Of a stretch of 64,000 nucleotides of DNA, positions 18,076 through 27,892 are shown one piece after another. The stretch lies in assembly GCF_900115805.1 (NCBI RefSeq), contig NZ_FOXU01000001.1, positions 868,001-932,000 on the forward strand. The letters run 5' to 3'. Numbering within the stretch: the stretch's first letter is position 1; each line of letters opens with the position of its first letter. The stretch comes from Psychrobacillus psychrotolerans. GTDB lineage: Bacteria; Bacillota; Bacilli; Bacillales_A; Planococcaceae. The notes below the pieces were generated by a model that saw only the letters and a program-made list of their open reading frames with translations, did no database searches and had not been told where the DNA came from. Position numbers and translations under genes: made by a program.

Positions 18076-19182
18076 ATGTCTGACAATACTATTATTCGTT
18101 TTGAAAATGTGACAAAATCATATGATGCAGAAACGACCGTATTAAAAAATATCAACTTAGAGTTAGAGCGAGGGAAATTTTATACTTTACTAGGTCCATC
18201 TGGTTGTGGGAAAACAACGATTTTACGTTTAATCGCTGGTTTTATGCAACCTACAAGTGGAAGTATTTACTTTAACGGCAAACTCATTAATAATGTCCCC
18301 GCCAATGAAAGACAGGTAAATACAGTATTTCAAGATTATGCGTTATTTCCCCATTTAAATGTATTTGAAAATGTAGCATTCGGTCTTCGCATTAAAAAGC
18401 TTGGCAAAAAAGTAATAGAACAAAAAGTAATAGAAGCTTTGAAATTTGTTAACTTAGTAGGTTATGAAAAAAGAGAAATTGCTGAAATGTCAGGCGGACA
18501 AAGACAACGTGTAGCAATTGCACGTGCCATTGTAAATGATCCTGAAATCATTCTATTGGACGAGCCACTTTCTGCATTAGATTTAAAATTACGTTCTGAA
18601 ATGCAATATGAGTTACGTGAGCTTCAACAAAGACTTGGCAAAACTTTTATATTCGTAACACATGACCAAGAAGAAGCATTGGCAATGTCTGATGAAATTT
18701 TCGTGTTAAATGAAGGCGAAATTGAACAAAGTGGTACTCCAATGGATATATATGATGAGCCGATTAATCGCTATGTAGCTGACTTTATCGGAGAGTCAAA
18801 TATTGTTTCTGGTACAATGGTCGCTGATTTCCGCGTAAAAATTGGTGACAAAGAGTTTGAATGTGTGGATCAAGGACTAAATCCAAACGAAAAAGTAGAT
18901 ATCGTCATTCGTCCAGAAGATTTAGAAATAACAGCTGTTGACAAAGGGAAAATGAAGGTAAAAGTAGATACACAATTATTTAGAGGAGTTCACTATGAAC
19001 TTTCTACTTACGATGATGAGGGAAATGAATGGCTAGTACATTCTACGAAAAAAGCAGACGTTGGTGCTTCTATTGGTTTAGATTTCGACCCGGAGGCTAT
19101 TCACGTTATGCGTTTAAATGAAACAGAAGAAGAATTTGACAAACGTCTCGAGTCTTATGGAGAAGACGCATATGCAAACTAA
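18076..19182 (+). CDS. potA: Spermidine/putrescine ABC transporter ATPase
   Basis: A 368-residue ATPase. Walker A is GPSGCGKTT (residues about 40-48), the ABC signature is [15 protein letters not shown] (about 138-152), Walker B is [12 protein letters not shown] (about 158), and the H-loop is [14 protein letters not shown]. The C-terminal part (about 245-350) is a TOBE regulatory domain. It energises uptake of polyamines with PotB, PotC and PotD. GGAGG precedes the ATG. potB starts inside its last codons (11-bp overlap). Confidence 0.95.
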   Translation: MSDNTIIRFENVTKSYDAETTVLKNINLELERGKFYTLLGPSGCGKTTILRLIAGFMQPTSGSIYFNGKLINNVPANERQVNTVFQDYALFPHLNVFENVAFGLRIKKLGKKVIEQKVIEALKFVNLVGYEKREIAEMSGGQRQRVAIARAIVNDPEIILLDEPLSALDLKLRSEMQYELRELQQRLGKTFIFVTHDQEEALAMSDEIFVLNEGEIEQSGTPMDIYDEPINRYVADFIGESNIVSGTMVADFRVKIGDKEFECVDQGLNPNEKVDIVIRPEDLEITAVDKGKMKVKVDTQLFRGVHYELSTYDDEGNEWLVHSTKKADVGASIGLDFDPEAIHVMRLNETEEEFDKRLESYGEDAYAN

Positions 19183-19996
19183 AACTACCAAAGCATTTTA
19201 TTTAATACCTTATTATGTGTGGATTGTATTATTTGTTGTGGCTCCCATTGCTTTAATTGCATATTATTCCTTTTTCGATTTAAGTGGAAACTTCACTTTA
19301 GATAATTATCAAAACTTTTTCACTTCAGTTTACTTAAAGTTAACCTTGAGTTCGTTTTGGTATGCATTTCTTATAACTTTTTTTACTTTACTTATTGCAT
19401 ATCCAACAGCATATTTGCTAACAAAAACACGACATAAACAGCTTTGGTTGCTGTTAATCATCATTCCTTCTTGGATAAATTTATTATTGAAAACTTATGC
19501 TTTTATCGGGATTTTTGGTTTATATGGGCCTGTAAATGCATTTCTAAATGTATTTGGGTTGGAAGAAACACAAATTTTATTTACAGATTTTAGTTTCGTT
19601 TTTGTATCAGTCTATATATTTATCCCATTTATGATTTTACCTATTTTTAATTCATTGGATAAGTTAAATCCTTCCTTAATGGATGCTAGTCGAGATTTAG
19701 GTGCATCTAGCTGGACGACATTTTCAAAGGTGATTCTACCATTAACCATTAATGGGGTAAAAGCTGGAATTCAAGCTGTATTTATCCCTTCCCTTTCGCT
19801 ATTCATGATTACTCGATTAATCGCGGGGAATAAAGTTATTACTTTGGGTACAGCTATTGAGCAGCAATTCTTAGTTACCCAAAACTGGGGAATGGGTTCT
19901 ACAATCGCCGTTTTCTTAATCATCTTTATGGTAATTATAATGATCATTACTGGTCAACGTGATAAGGGGGCTTATGCAAATGGAAAAAACAAGTAA
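19172..19996 (+). CDS. potB: Spermidine/putrescine ABC transporter permease PotB
   Basis: A 274-residue permease with six predicted helices. The cytoplasmic loop that contacts the ATPase is present as [24 protein letters not shown] (the EAA-type motif; residues about 168-190). The ATG at 19172 was chosen: it overlaps the end of potA by 11 bp and has GGAGAAGA upstream. A longer frame from 19118 would overlap potA more and lacks an SD. It pairs with PotC to form the channel. Confidence 0.93.
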   Translation: MQTKTTKAFYLIPYYVWIVLFVVAPIALIAYYSFFDLSGNFTLDNYQNFFTSVYLKLTLSSFWYAFLITFFTLLIAYPTAYLLTKTRHKQLWLLLIIIPSWINLLLKTYAFIGIFGLYGPVNAFLNVFGLEETQILFTDFSFVFVSVYIFIPFMILPIFNSLDKLNPSLMDASRDLGASSWTTFSKVILPLTINGVKAGIQAVFIPSLSLFMITRLIAGNKVITLGTAIEQQFLVTQNWGMGSTIAVFLIIFMVIIMIITGQRDKGAYANGKNK

Positions 19997-20783
19997 GTCA
20001 GCGAAGTTTTACTTAGCCCTTGTATTTATCGTTTTATATACGCCTATCTTATATCTGATTTTTTACTCGTTTAATAGTGGTGGAAATATGAATAATTTTG
20101 AATCATTTACTTGGGAACATTATTCTGCTGTCTTTTCAGATACTCGTTTGATCATGATACTTCTCAATACAGTAATTGTTGCTTTACTTTCTGCATTAAT
20201 AGCAACAATAGTTGGTGTATTTGGTTCAATCGGCATTGTATTTATGCGAAACAAATCACTGCGCAGATCTATCCTTTCTTTAAATAATGTATTAATAGTA
20301 AGTCCCGATGTTGTTATTGGTGCATCGTTCCTGATACTATTTACAGCTATTGGGGTAAAACTTGGATTTGCATCCGTATTAATTTCTCATATTGCATTTA
20401 GTATACCCATTGTTGTATTAATGGTATTACCGAAGCTACAAGACATGAATAGTACGCTCATTGATGCAGCAGCAGATCTGGGCGCATCCAAACGGGATAT
20501 TCTGACACGCGTAATTATCCCTTTTGTTAAACCTGGAATCTTCGCAGGATTTTTTATGGCCTTAACATATTCTCTTGATGATTTCGCAGTAACTTTCTTT
20601 GTTACAGGAAATGGCTTTAGCACACTTTCAGTTGAAATTTACTCGATGGCAAGAACTGGTATTACGTTAACGATTAATGCATTATCGGGAATCATATTTA
20701 TAGTGACACTAGTTCTCGTAGTTGGGTATTATTTTGTTAGCCAACGCGGGAAAAACCCTGTCGGAATGGGGGTTCGAAAATGA
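19980..20783 (+). CDS. potC: Spermidine/putrescine ABC transporter permease PotC
   Basis: A 267-residue permease with six predicted helices. The EAA-type loop is TLIDAAADLGASKRDILTRV (residues about 160-180). LDDFAVTFFVTGNG is typical of PotC. AAGGGGG lies 9 bases before the ATG at 19980; another ATG at 19974 is too close to it. The 5' end overlaps potB by 17 bp. It works with PotA, PotB and PotD. Confidence 0.92.
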   Translation: MEKTSKSAKFYLALVFIVLYTPILYLIFYSFNSGGNMNNFESFTWEHYSAVFSDTRLIMILLNTVIVALLSALIATIVGVFGSIGIVFMRNKSLRRSILSLNNVLIVSPDVVIGASFLILFTAIGVKLGFASVLISHIAFSIPIVVLMVLPKLQDMNSTLIDAAADLGASKRDILTRVIIPFVKPGIFAGFFMALTYSLDDFAVTFFVTGNGFSTLSVEIYSMARTGITLTINALSGIIFIVTLVLVVGYYFVSQRGKNPVGMGVRK

Positions 20784-21853
20784 AAGAAATAACAAGAGCA
20801 GCTATAGCCATTGTTGTCGTTTGTATCATTTTGTTTGGTGTCAATAAATATTTAAACCAAAGCTCTGGCAATGCCAGTAGTGATACATTAACTATCTTTA
20901 ACTGGGGTGAATATATCGATCCCGATTTGATCTCTCAATTTGAAGAAGAATCAGGTTATCGTGTTGTGTACGAAACATTTGACTCCAATGAAGCAATGAT
21001 GACAAAAATAGAACAAGGCGGAACTTCTTATGATATTGCGGTACCTTCAGAGTACGCAATTGAAAAGATGAAAGAAAATGACCTATTGCAAGAAATTGAT
21101 CATTCTAAAATTCCGAATCTAAGCAATATTGATCCATACTTTTTAGACTTAGCATTTGACCCTAAAAATAAATACTCCATTCCTTATTTCTGGGGAACAG
21201 TTGGAGTTGTGTTCAATCCTTCTCTTCTAGACGGACAGACCTTTGATAGCTGGGAATCACTTTGGGACCCATCTTTAGAAGGTGAAGTGTTACTAGTAGA
21301 TGGTGCACGTGAAATTATTGGGATGGGATTAAATAGTCTCGGTTATTCCCTTAACTCTACGGATGAAAAAGAATTGCTGGAAGCTACGGCGAAACTGAAG
21401 GAATTGACTCCAAATGTAAAAGCAATTATTGGAGATGAAGTAACTCAGCTAATGATAAATGAAGAAGCTTCCGTAGCTATTACTTTCTCTGGGCAAGCAG
21501 CTGATATGATGTGGGAAAACGAAGGATTAGATTATTCAGTCCCTGAAGAGGGATCGAATCTTTGGTTCGATAATATGGTTATACCTAAAACTGCTGCAAA
21601 TGTGGAAGGTGCTCATGAGTTTATCAACTTTATGTTAGATGCAGAAGTTGCCGCACAAAATGCAGATTATGTTGGATATTCCATCCCTAATACTGCAGCA
21701 ATTGAGTTAATGGATGAAGAAGTAACTTCTGATGAGCGATTCTATCCTCTAGAAGAAGCTAGAGAAAATCTAGAAGTATATAAAAACCTAGGTCTTGAAA
21801 TGCTTGGTAAATATAACGAGCTATTCTTAGAATTTAAAATGAGCGCTAACTAA
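20780..21853 (+). CDS. potD: Spermidine/putrescine-binding protein PotD
   Basis: A 357-residue substrate-binding protein of the PotD/PotF type, with TIFNWGEYIDPDLI at the start of the mature domain and GTVGVVFNPSLL and YSIPNTAA later. The N-terminus is a single hydrophobic helix (residues 6-24). Its only Cys is preceded by VVV, which does not fit a lipobox, and no clear signal peptidase I site is visible. The protein may therefore stay anchored by an uncleaved helix rather than by lipid. It overlaps potC by 4 bp (ATGA) and is followed by a terminator. Confidence 0.93.
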   Translation: MKEITRAAIAIVVVCIILFGVNKYLNQSSGNASSDTLTIFNWGEYIDPDLISQFEEESGYRVVYETFDSNEAMMTKIEQGGTSYDIAVPSEYAIEKMKENDLLQEIDHSKIPNLSNIDPYFLDLAFDPKNKYSIPYFWGTVGVVFNPSLLDGQTFDSWESLWDPSLEGEVLLVDGAREIIGMGLNSLGYSLNSTDEKELLEATAKLKELTPNVKAIIGDEVTQLMINEEASVAITFSGQAADMMWENEGLDYSVPEEGSNLWFDNMVIPKTAANVEGAHEFINFMLDAEVAAQNADYVGYSIPNTAAIELMDEEVTSDERFYPLEEARENLEVYKNLGLEMLGKYNELFLEFKMSAN

Positions 21854-21858
21854 ATGGG

Positions 21859-21887
21859 AGAGTCGTCATAGTGACGACTCTTTTTAT
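21859..21887 (+). terminator. Terminator of the potABCD operon
   Basis: A 10-bp perfect stem (AGAGTCGTCA with TGACGACTCT), 3-nt loop and TTTTT follows 6 bases after the potD stop. Confidence 0.93.
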
Positions 21888-21967
21888 TGCGTAGAAATTA
21901 TATAATAAATTACCATATACACTATTTTAATGATTGAAAGAGAGAATGAATGAATAATAATACTACT

Positions 21968-22070
21968 GGTTTCTATTTCAGTGGCCGCTTTTCGCGTGGG
22001 AAGCGGCGCGAGGGAATTGGCTGAAGCCGTGCCCACGGAAAGCGTCCGCTCGCAGCGGAAATCAACGGCA
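21968..22070. repeat. GC-rich structured intergenic repeat
   Basis: A roughly 100-bp block much richer in GC than its surroundings. It contains hairpins CCGCTT/AAGCGG (21985-22006), CCGTG/CACGG (22027-22038) and CCGCT/AGCGG (22046-22058), the last enclosed by GCCGT/ACGGC. The core GGAAAGCGTCCGC...GCGGAAATCAACGGC has the look of a dispersed intergenic repeat I associate with Bacillaceae and Planococcaceae genomes. It lies alone between the potD terminator and the MFS gene. No ORF is supported. Confidence 0.65.
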
Positions 22071-22213
22071 TATTTTTAGAAGATTGGGCGTCTTTTTTCT
22101 CGGTTTTTTTTATGTTAAATATTATATAATTCGTTACTCGAAAGTTTTTATTCTTTTAGGAATATGGTAGAATCTATAGACGCATAAAAGTAATTACAGA
22201 AAGCAGGAGTATT

Positions 22214-23398
22214 ATGGCGAAGAAAACAAATAGTTCGGCATTATATATTTTAATGTTCAATATGTTTATTGCTATGTCGGGGATAGGATTAGTAATTCCA
22301 GTAATGCCTCAATACCTAGAAACCTTTGGTGTTGCTGGTCAAGCTCTCGGATTTATTATAGCTTCCTTTGCATTAGGTCAGTTTCTATTTTCCCCACTTG
22401 CAGGTGACCTATCTGATAAACTGGGACGAAAAAAACTAATTATTGTAGGATTGGTCATTTTTTCGGCATCTCAATTATGGTTTGGGTTAGCTACATATGA
22501 ATGGATGTTGTATGCTGCACGATTTATAAGTGGTATTGGGGGAGCCTTTTTAATACCAGCCACTATGGCATTTGTTGCAGATATTACTACATTAGAAGAG
22601 CGTGGGAAAGGAATGGGATTCTTAGGAGCTTCTATGTCACTAGGCTTTATGATTGGACCAGCGCTTGGAGGATTTTTAGCAAGTGTAAGCTTATCGTTCC
22701 CATTTTACATGGCATCTTTAGCAGCTTTGATTGCAGGAATAATATCTTTAATCATTCTACCCGATATTAAAAATACTGTTTCCGAAATACCGTCGGGGCC
22801 TAAAAAGCGCGAAAACATCATCACACAGATGAAAAATTCAGTGAAGACACCTTACTTCATGATGTTAATCATAATTTTTGTTTTCACTTTTGGAATAGCA
22901 AACTTCCAAACGACGTTCTCATTATATGTAGATCATAAGTATAACTATACTCCACAGGATATTGCTGTTGTCTTAACAGTTGGTGGGTTTATAGGTGTCA
23001 TCGTGCAAACGTTAGTAGTGGAGAAACTATTTAAACGTTTTGGCGAATTAAATGTTATCCTAGTCAATTTGGTTGTTGCTGCAATAGCTTTTCTACTATT
23101 CTTTGTAGTAGACGGCTTTGCACTTGTATTACTTGTCGCATCTATCTTCTCTACTGCAACTACACTTATCCGACCAGCAGTAAATACAGTAATTTCTAAA
23201 ATGGCAGGTAATGAGCAAGGATTTGCTGCTGGTATGAATAATGCTTATATGAGTTTAGGAAGTATGATTGGACCAGCGCTAGCAGGGATGTTTTTTGATA
23301 TTAATATAAGCTATCCGTTCATAGTAGGATCTATCATACTACTAGCTTCGTGGGCTATCACACTTATATGGATTAAAAGAAAAAAACCGATAATTTAA
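22214..23398 (+). CDS. MFS multidrug exporter (NorA/Blt/Bmr type)
   Basis: A 394-residue protein with 12 predicted helices. Motif A, GDLSDKLGRKKLI, lies between helices 2 and 3 (residues about 64-76). The exporter-specific motif C is GFMIGPALGGFLA in helix 5 (about 145). The second half repeats the pattern with GSMIGPALAGMFFD. These features fit the 12-helix drug:H+ antiporter group (NorA, Bmr, Blt). AGGAG precedes the ATG at 7 bases. It is a single gene with a weak upstream promoter and a shared bidirectional terminator. Confidence 0.87.
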   Translation: MAKKTNSSALYILMFNMFIAMSGIGLVIPVMPQYLETFGVAGQALGFIIASFALGQFLFSPLAGDLSDKLGRKKLIIVGLVIFSASQLWFGLATYEWMLYAARFISGIGGAFLIPATMAFVADITTLEERGKGMGFLGASMSLGFMIGPALGGFLASVSLSFPFYMASLAALIAGIISLIILPDIKNTVSEIPSGPKKRENIITQMKNSVKTPYFMMLIIIFVFTFGIANFQTTFSLYVDHKYNYTPQDIAVVLTVGGFIGVIVQTLVVEKLFKRFGELNVILVNLVVAAIAFLLFFVVDGFALVLLVASIFSTATTLIRPAVNTVISKMAGNEQGFAAGMNNAYMSLGSMIGPALAGMFFDINISYPFIVGSIILLASWAITLIWIKRKKPII

Positions 23399-23481
23399 TT
23401 TATAATTAACTTATCAAAACTCTTTCTCGAAAGTAACCTGATTGAGACGTTTTTGCTGTATGATTCCGAGAGAAATTTTAA

Positions 23482-23531
23482 GGATGCTTGATGGTTATGA
23501 CTTCTGTCACAACCATCAAGCATCCTTTTTT
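23482..23531. terminator. Bidirectional terminator between the MFS gene and the VWA operon
   Basis: A 15-bp perfect stem (GGATGCTTGATGGTT with AACCATCAAGCATCC), 14-nt loop and TTTTTT on the plus strand. It lies between two convergent genes and can serve both. Confidence 0.92.
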
Positions 23532-23545
23532 GGTAATTTTATGCC

Positions 23546-26140
23546 TTATCTCTTTTTCTTTTCTCTAACTAGTTTCCCCACGTAGGTTGTAGTCGTATTT
23601 ACTGGCTCCGCTTTTTTACCAGATCTTTTGAACGGAGAAAGCAATAGGTGGAAACCAAATCTTCTTATTGTAATATCGAAAAAGAACAAGAAGATAGCTA
23701 GCAATAGAAGAGACTGTTGAATAGATTGTTTCTCTGAACTAGAGAGTTCCATTTCTCGGAAAGCTTCAGATGGTTCGGTTAGCATCTTTCCATTTGTTCT
23801 ACTTGTAATCATCTCCAGAATTGCTGTATTCGGCTTTTGTATTTTGTATTCCTCGCTATAAGGAACGGAAATACCTGCCTGGTAAACAGCATCTTGTTCA
23901 TTGGAAATTCGGAAAAACACTAATCCTGGTTCACTATCTATTGTTACCCTTGCTTTACCTGGTGCAATTGCTTCAGATGTAACAGAAACCTCTTCGCCTT
24001 TTTCATTGACAACTGCTACGTCCAAAAATGATGACTTTCCTGACGGATCTGTAACAGTAAAGGATTCATCCGAGGACTTTTGAATAGAAAAAGGCACCTC
24101 ACTATATGCTGGTAGTAACCTGGAGACTGCTGTATTCCAAAAATCTCCCCAATTAGCCCATCTCGCTAGGTCACCACTCCATTCACCAGTGGAATCCGAT
24201 GTAAAAGCAATTGTGCGACCGAGTCCATACATCCATTCAGCTAATACCGGATCCTCTTTTTCACTTTCAACAACAACGGAAGCTGTTTGTTTAGGTGTTG
24301 TAGCAATATAGGCATTCATTTGAGGAACTCCTTCTGCAAACAAACTTGTCCATGCAGCATCTCCAAAAATAGTGGGATAGAACGGATTATCTTCAATATA
24401 GGTTCTTGAGATCATTGCTGTCTCGGTGGACATTATAGCAGGAATAGTAGATTCATCTTGGACATCGTAGAACGTGCCCCCTCCCATTTCTGCTAAACTT
24501 TCTAGTAAAGATCTATCCGCATCTTGCCCAACTGCAACAGTGGAGACTGTTATTAATCCCTCTTTACCACCTTCTATCAACGTTTGATAGTCATTGTTGG
24601 TAGCTGACTGACCATCTGTCAACAAGATAATATGTTTTCGCTGAAGTTTAAGAGGTGATAAATTTTCGTATGCTAGCGCTAAGCTCGTATAAATTTCTGT
24701 TCCTCCGCCTGTCCCTACAGATAGTATGCTTTCTACAGCTGTTTCTTGGTCATTCAATGGAGCAGTCTCAATTATTTCCCATGGTCGATCATCAAAAGCG
24801 ATAAATCCGAGTGTATCTCCTTCTCGAAGCATTTCTACAGAACGCGCTGCTGCTTCCTTCGCATATTCTAATTTTGTTCCACTCATACTACCTGACCTAT
24901 CCATAACGATAATTAACCCCAGTGAAGGCAGTTGTTGCTTTCCTTTTATCTCCATCTCCACTGGTAATAATCGCTCAATAGGACTCTTAAAATAGCCTCC
25001 TAAGCCAAAGCTGTTTTTCCCTCCGACCATCATAAAACCCACACCAAAGTTTTTCACAGCCTGTTCAATAACCATCATCTTCTGTTCACCGACGACATGA
25101 CCAGGTACATTATCAAATATAATCGCATCATATGATAAATAATTTGATAAATCAAAAGGCAGGACACCTGCATCTATAACATCCGTTGTAATCGCTTGTT
25201 GATCAATGACTGTGGCAATATTAGAAGAATTACCGTCATCCGTAACTATTAGAAGTCGTGGAGAACTCTCTACATTTGTGACACTTGTCAACTTGTTATT
25301 CTCTATTAGTCCATCCTCAGCCAGCACAACTTGTACTTCATATTTAAGTAATCCTTCGCCCTTAGATGCATTTCTAAATGTATACGTATTAGTGCCAGGT
25401 TCTACATTTATTTGTTCGCGCGTGAGTAGCTGATCATTTTGATATAGAAGTAACTCGGCCACTGCTTCACTTGTGGCATCCAGGGTAACATTTAATTGTT
25501 GCTGTTCTCCTTCAAAAGCCACAGGCGGCGTCTCAAAGGAAGTTATAGCGACATCTTCCGATGACAGTCGAGCCATTTGAACAACATCTATCGTGACATT
25601 CCCTCCTGCGATTTTCACAATTTCATCACTAACAGATCCAATTGTTTCTATCCCATCTGTAAAGAGGACAATTCTTGTAGCTTTGTTTGGCTCAATAATA
25701 CCTGTTGAAAGCTGCAGGGCTTTCGCTAAATCTGTATTACTTGGATCTGACATAGGAGTGAAAACTGGTAAATTCACTTCTCCCGTTGTTAGCGCTACTT
25801 CCGTTTGAAAATTCTCTGCAAATGTATAAACACCTACTAAATGGCTCATTTTTTTAGATTTTAAACTTTCATCTACCCACTCCGTTATTTGTTTGTCAGT
25901 TCCTTGTAGAGAAGCAGAGCGATCTACCAAAAACAGAACCTGCTCTTCTTTGATAGGTAACAAAAGATAGGGATTAGTAATTCCTAATATTAAGCACAGA
26001 ATAGCCAGTATCCGGATACTAAAGACTACTTTCCCCTCTCGCTTAAAGATTTTCTTATCTTTTCGCCAAGTCCAAAGAAAATAAAAACCAATAGGAATTA
26101 ATAGTAAAAGCCAAAGTGGTTGGTCAACTCGTAAATCCAC
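23546..26140 (-). CDS. Large membrane-anchored protein with two VWA domains
   Basis: An 864-residue protein. Two helices at the N-terminus (residues about 8-25 and 40-60) precede a first VWA domain with MIDAS DRSAS (about 72) and LFTDGIE. A second VWA with MIDAS DRSGS (about 415) and LLTDGQS follows, with a GATase1-like stretch between them (IIFDNVPGHVV, GFMMVGGKNSFGLGGY). After a beta-rich region a last helix is near residue 815, followed by a basic tail. Such proteins would present metal-dependent binding domains outside the membrane. It is the last gene of the eight-gene operon, overlapping the previous gene by 17 bp, with a GTG start after GGAGGTG. No biochemical function is established. 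Confidence 0.8.
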   Translation of the reverse strand: MDLRVDQPLWLLLLIPIGFYFLWTWRKDKKIFKREGKVVFSIRILAILCLILGITNPYLLLPIKEEQVLFLVDRSASLQGTDKQITEWVDESLKSKKMSHLVGVYTFAENFQTEVALTTGEVNLPVFTPMSDPSNTDLAKALQLSTGIIEPNKATRIVLFTDGIETIGSVSDEIVKIAGGNVTIDVVQMARLSSEDVAITSFETPPVAFEGEQQQLNVTLDATSEAVAELLLYQNDQLLTREQINVEPGTNTYTFRNASKGEGLLKYEVQVVLAEDGLIENNKLTSVTNVESSPRLLIVTDDGNSSNIATVIDQQAITTDVIDAGVLPFDLSNYLSYDAIIFDNVPGHVVGEQKMMVIEQAVKNFGVGFMMVGGKNSFGLGGYFKSPIERLLPVEMEIKGKQQLPSLGLIIVMDRSGSMSGTKLEYAKEAAARSVEMLREGDTLGFIAFDDRPWEIIETAPLNDQETAVESILSVGTGGGTEIYTSLALAYENLSPLKLQRKHIILLTDGQSATNNDYQTLIEGGKEGLITVSTVAVGQDADRSLLESLAEMGGGTFYDVQDESTIPAIMSTETAMISRTYIEDNPFYPTIFGDAAWTSLFAEGVPQMNAYIATTPKQTASVVVESEKEDPVLAEWMYGLGRTIAFTSDSTGEWSGDLARWANWGDFWNTAVSRLLPAYSEVPFSIQKSSDESFTVTDPSGKSSFLDVAVVNEKGEEVSVTSEAIAPGKARVTIDSEPGLVFFRISNEQDAVYQAGISVPYSEEYKIQKPNTAILEMITSRTNGKMLTEPSEAFREMELSSSEKQSIQQSLLLLAIFLFFFDITIRRFGFHLLLSPFKRSGKKAEPVNTTTTYVGKLVREKKKR

Positions 26141-27881
26141 GTCTTCTTTGCACCTCCCACTCTATTACAAATAGTAAAATTAGTAATATTAATATATATG
26201 GAACAAAGGAATTGGCTTGATAGTCTTCCTCGGCATTCATCTGTTGTCCATTCACTTTATATGAAGTACCTTTTTCAATTACTTTTTCCTCTTGAGGCAA
26301 TATGACTGAAAGATTCTTCTCAGCATCTTTCGAACGTAGAACATATAAGCCTGGTTTATTTGGTGCTACGAACTTCCCACCATTTTCAATAGCATATTCA
26401 TATTCATCATTCATCGTATAAATTTCCCACTCGTCCAAAGCACCAAGAGATAGAGGCTTTCTCTCGTTAGGAGTGAATGTTCCTAAATAATCACTTCCTG
26501 ATGAAAGTTGCTCCTTTACACTCCACATAAATAGTGGAAACGTAGGACTCAGTGGCCAATCTGTCATTTGAATATCTGCAAGGATAATAATATTTCCAGA
26601 TGGTGAGGTTTGGATGAATGGATCATCCCCTACAGAAGCAATAGTAGTATAGCCCTCTATAGGCGGATACACTGAACTCACATATATGTCCCTTAAATCA
26701 GCGAAAGCAAATAATGGAGATTCAGTTGTCTGAACGTTTCCATTTACTTCATTTGGTATAGCATCATTCCTGCCTATATATAAGATTGGCCTTTCATCTT
26801 CTATATTTACGCCAAACTGATTGGTGACCATCATACCTTCATCTTTCAACAAACCAACTTGCTCTGGAGGAACACTACTCACCTTAATGTCTAATGACTG
26901 AAAAGCAGTTCGAACTAGCGAATGTATGGTGCTATCTATGAAAACATTAGACAATTGATCCTGCATGAATATAATATTTTCATTATCTAAAAGGTAAGAA
27001 TCTTGGATGTCTATATTTGCTTTTAAATAACTTGAATTGACTAGTTCATCGAAAGATAATGTAATCGTTTCTTTTGGCGGTAAATTGACAACTTCCGTTA
27101 CTAATATTTTCTCTTCATTGGATATCGTCAGCTCTGTTGTACTCTCTTTTTCTGACTGATTTTCAATTTGAACTAGTGTAGAAATTCCATTTGCTGTTTC
27201 TGTTGCACCAAATCTTTTAATAGATGCATTGGTAACCACAGTTGTTAAAGCTTCCACATTCCAGCTTACATTTTCATGTTGCAACGGAAGAGATTGCCTT
27301 TCTAAATCATCTGTAAAAATATACACAGAGGTTGCTTTATCTTGAAAAAAGGATTGGGTAAAATCAAGAGACTTTGACATATTTTCTGCTTCATAGCTTA
27401 TCTCTAGTTTATTTATCTCTTTAATCATTTGCTCTGTATTCTTTTCTTGCCTCAATAGGACAACTGGCTCGTTTCCCGTTGTGATTATTGTTAAGGGCTT
27501 ACCCGATAATTCCTTGACTAACTCAAGCATTTTACTTCTATGCTGTTCAAAAAGAGAAGTAGCATTATTTACATTTACTTTCATCGTTGCAGAAGTATCT
27601 ACGACAAACACAATCTGTTCCCCAGCAATCGATTTTGTTTTCCAATAAGGTTGAAGTAATGCTAGAACAAGCAAAAGCATGGCGAGCATTTGTAAATAAA
27701 ACAAAGCATTCCGCTGCAAATGTTGTAAATATGGGGATGCCTTTGTTTCTTTCATTGCCTCCTGCCAAAACAGTGTAGAGGAAACAGATTTTTTTACATA
27801 TTTTTTTCGAAAAAAATAATATAAAAGCACAGCAATTGGGAAAATGGCTGTCCAAGAATATATTAACTGATTAATACCCAA
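26124..27881 (-). CDS. BatA-type VWA membrane protein
   Basis: A 585-residue protein. The BatA N-terminal module (two helices, about residues 1-85, with STLFWQEAMKE then LLVLALLQPYW) leads to a VWA domain with MIDAS DTSAT (about 95), where Thr takes the last Ser position of DxSxS. The remaining part has beta-sandwich-like and cleft regions and a C-terminal helix near 560 (YILILLILLFVIEWEVQRR). BatA/BatB proteins work with MoxR ATPases in envelope stress or protein maturation in other phyla. A TTG start at 27881 follows GAGGTGA. It lies 11 bp after the DUF58 gene. Confidence 0.8.
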   Translation of the reverse strand: MGINQLIYSWTAIFPIAVLLYYFFRKKYVKKSVSSTLFWQEAMKETKASPYLQHLQRNALFYLQMLAMLLLVLALLQPYWKTKSIAGEQIVFVVDTSATMKVNVNNATSLFEQHRSKMLELVKELSGKPLTIITTGNEPVVLLRQEKNTEQMIKEINKLEISYEAENMSKSLDFTQSFFQDKATSVYIFTDDLERQSLPLQHENVSWNVEALTTVVTNASIKRFGATETANGISTLVQIENQSEKESTTELTISNEEKILVTEVVNLPPKETITLSFDELVNSSYLKANIDIQDSYLLDNENIIFMQDQLSNVFIDSTIHSLVRTAFQSLDIKVSSVPPEQVGLLKDEGMMVTNQFGVNIEDERPILYIGRNDAIPNEVNGNVQTTESPLFAFADLRDIYVSSVYPPIEGYTTIASVGDDPFIQTSPSGNIIILADIQMTDWPLSPTFPLFMWSVKEQLSSGSDYLGTFTPNERKPLSLGALDEWEIYTMNDEYEYAIENGGKFVAPNKPGLYVLRSKDAEKNLSVILPQEEKVIEKGTSYKVNGQQMNAEEDYQANSFVPYILILLILLFVIEWEVQRRRGFTS

Positions 27882-27892
27882 ACCTATTCACC

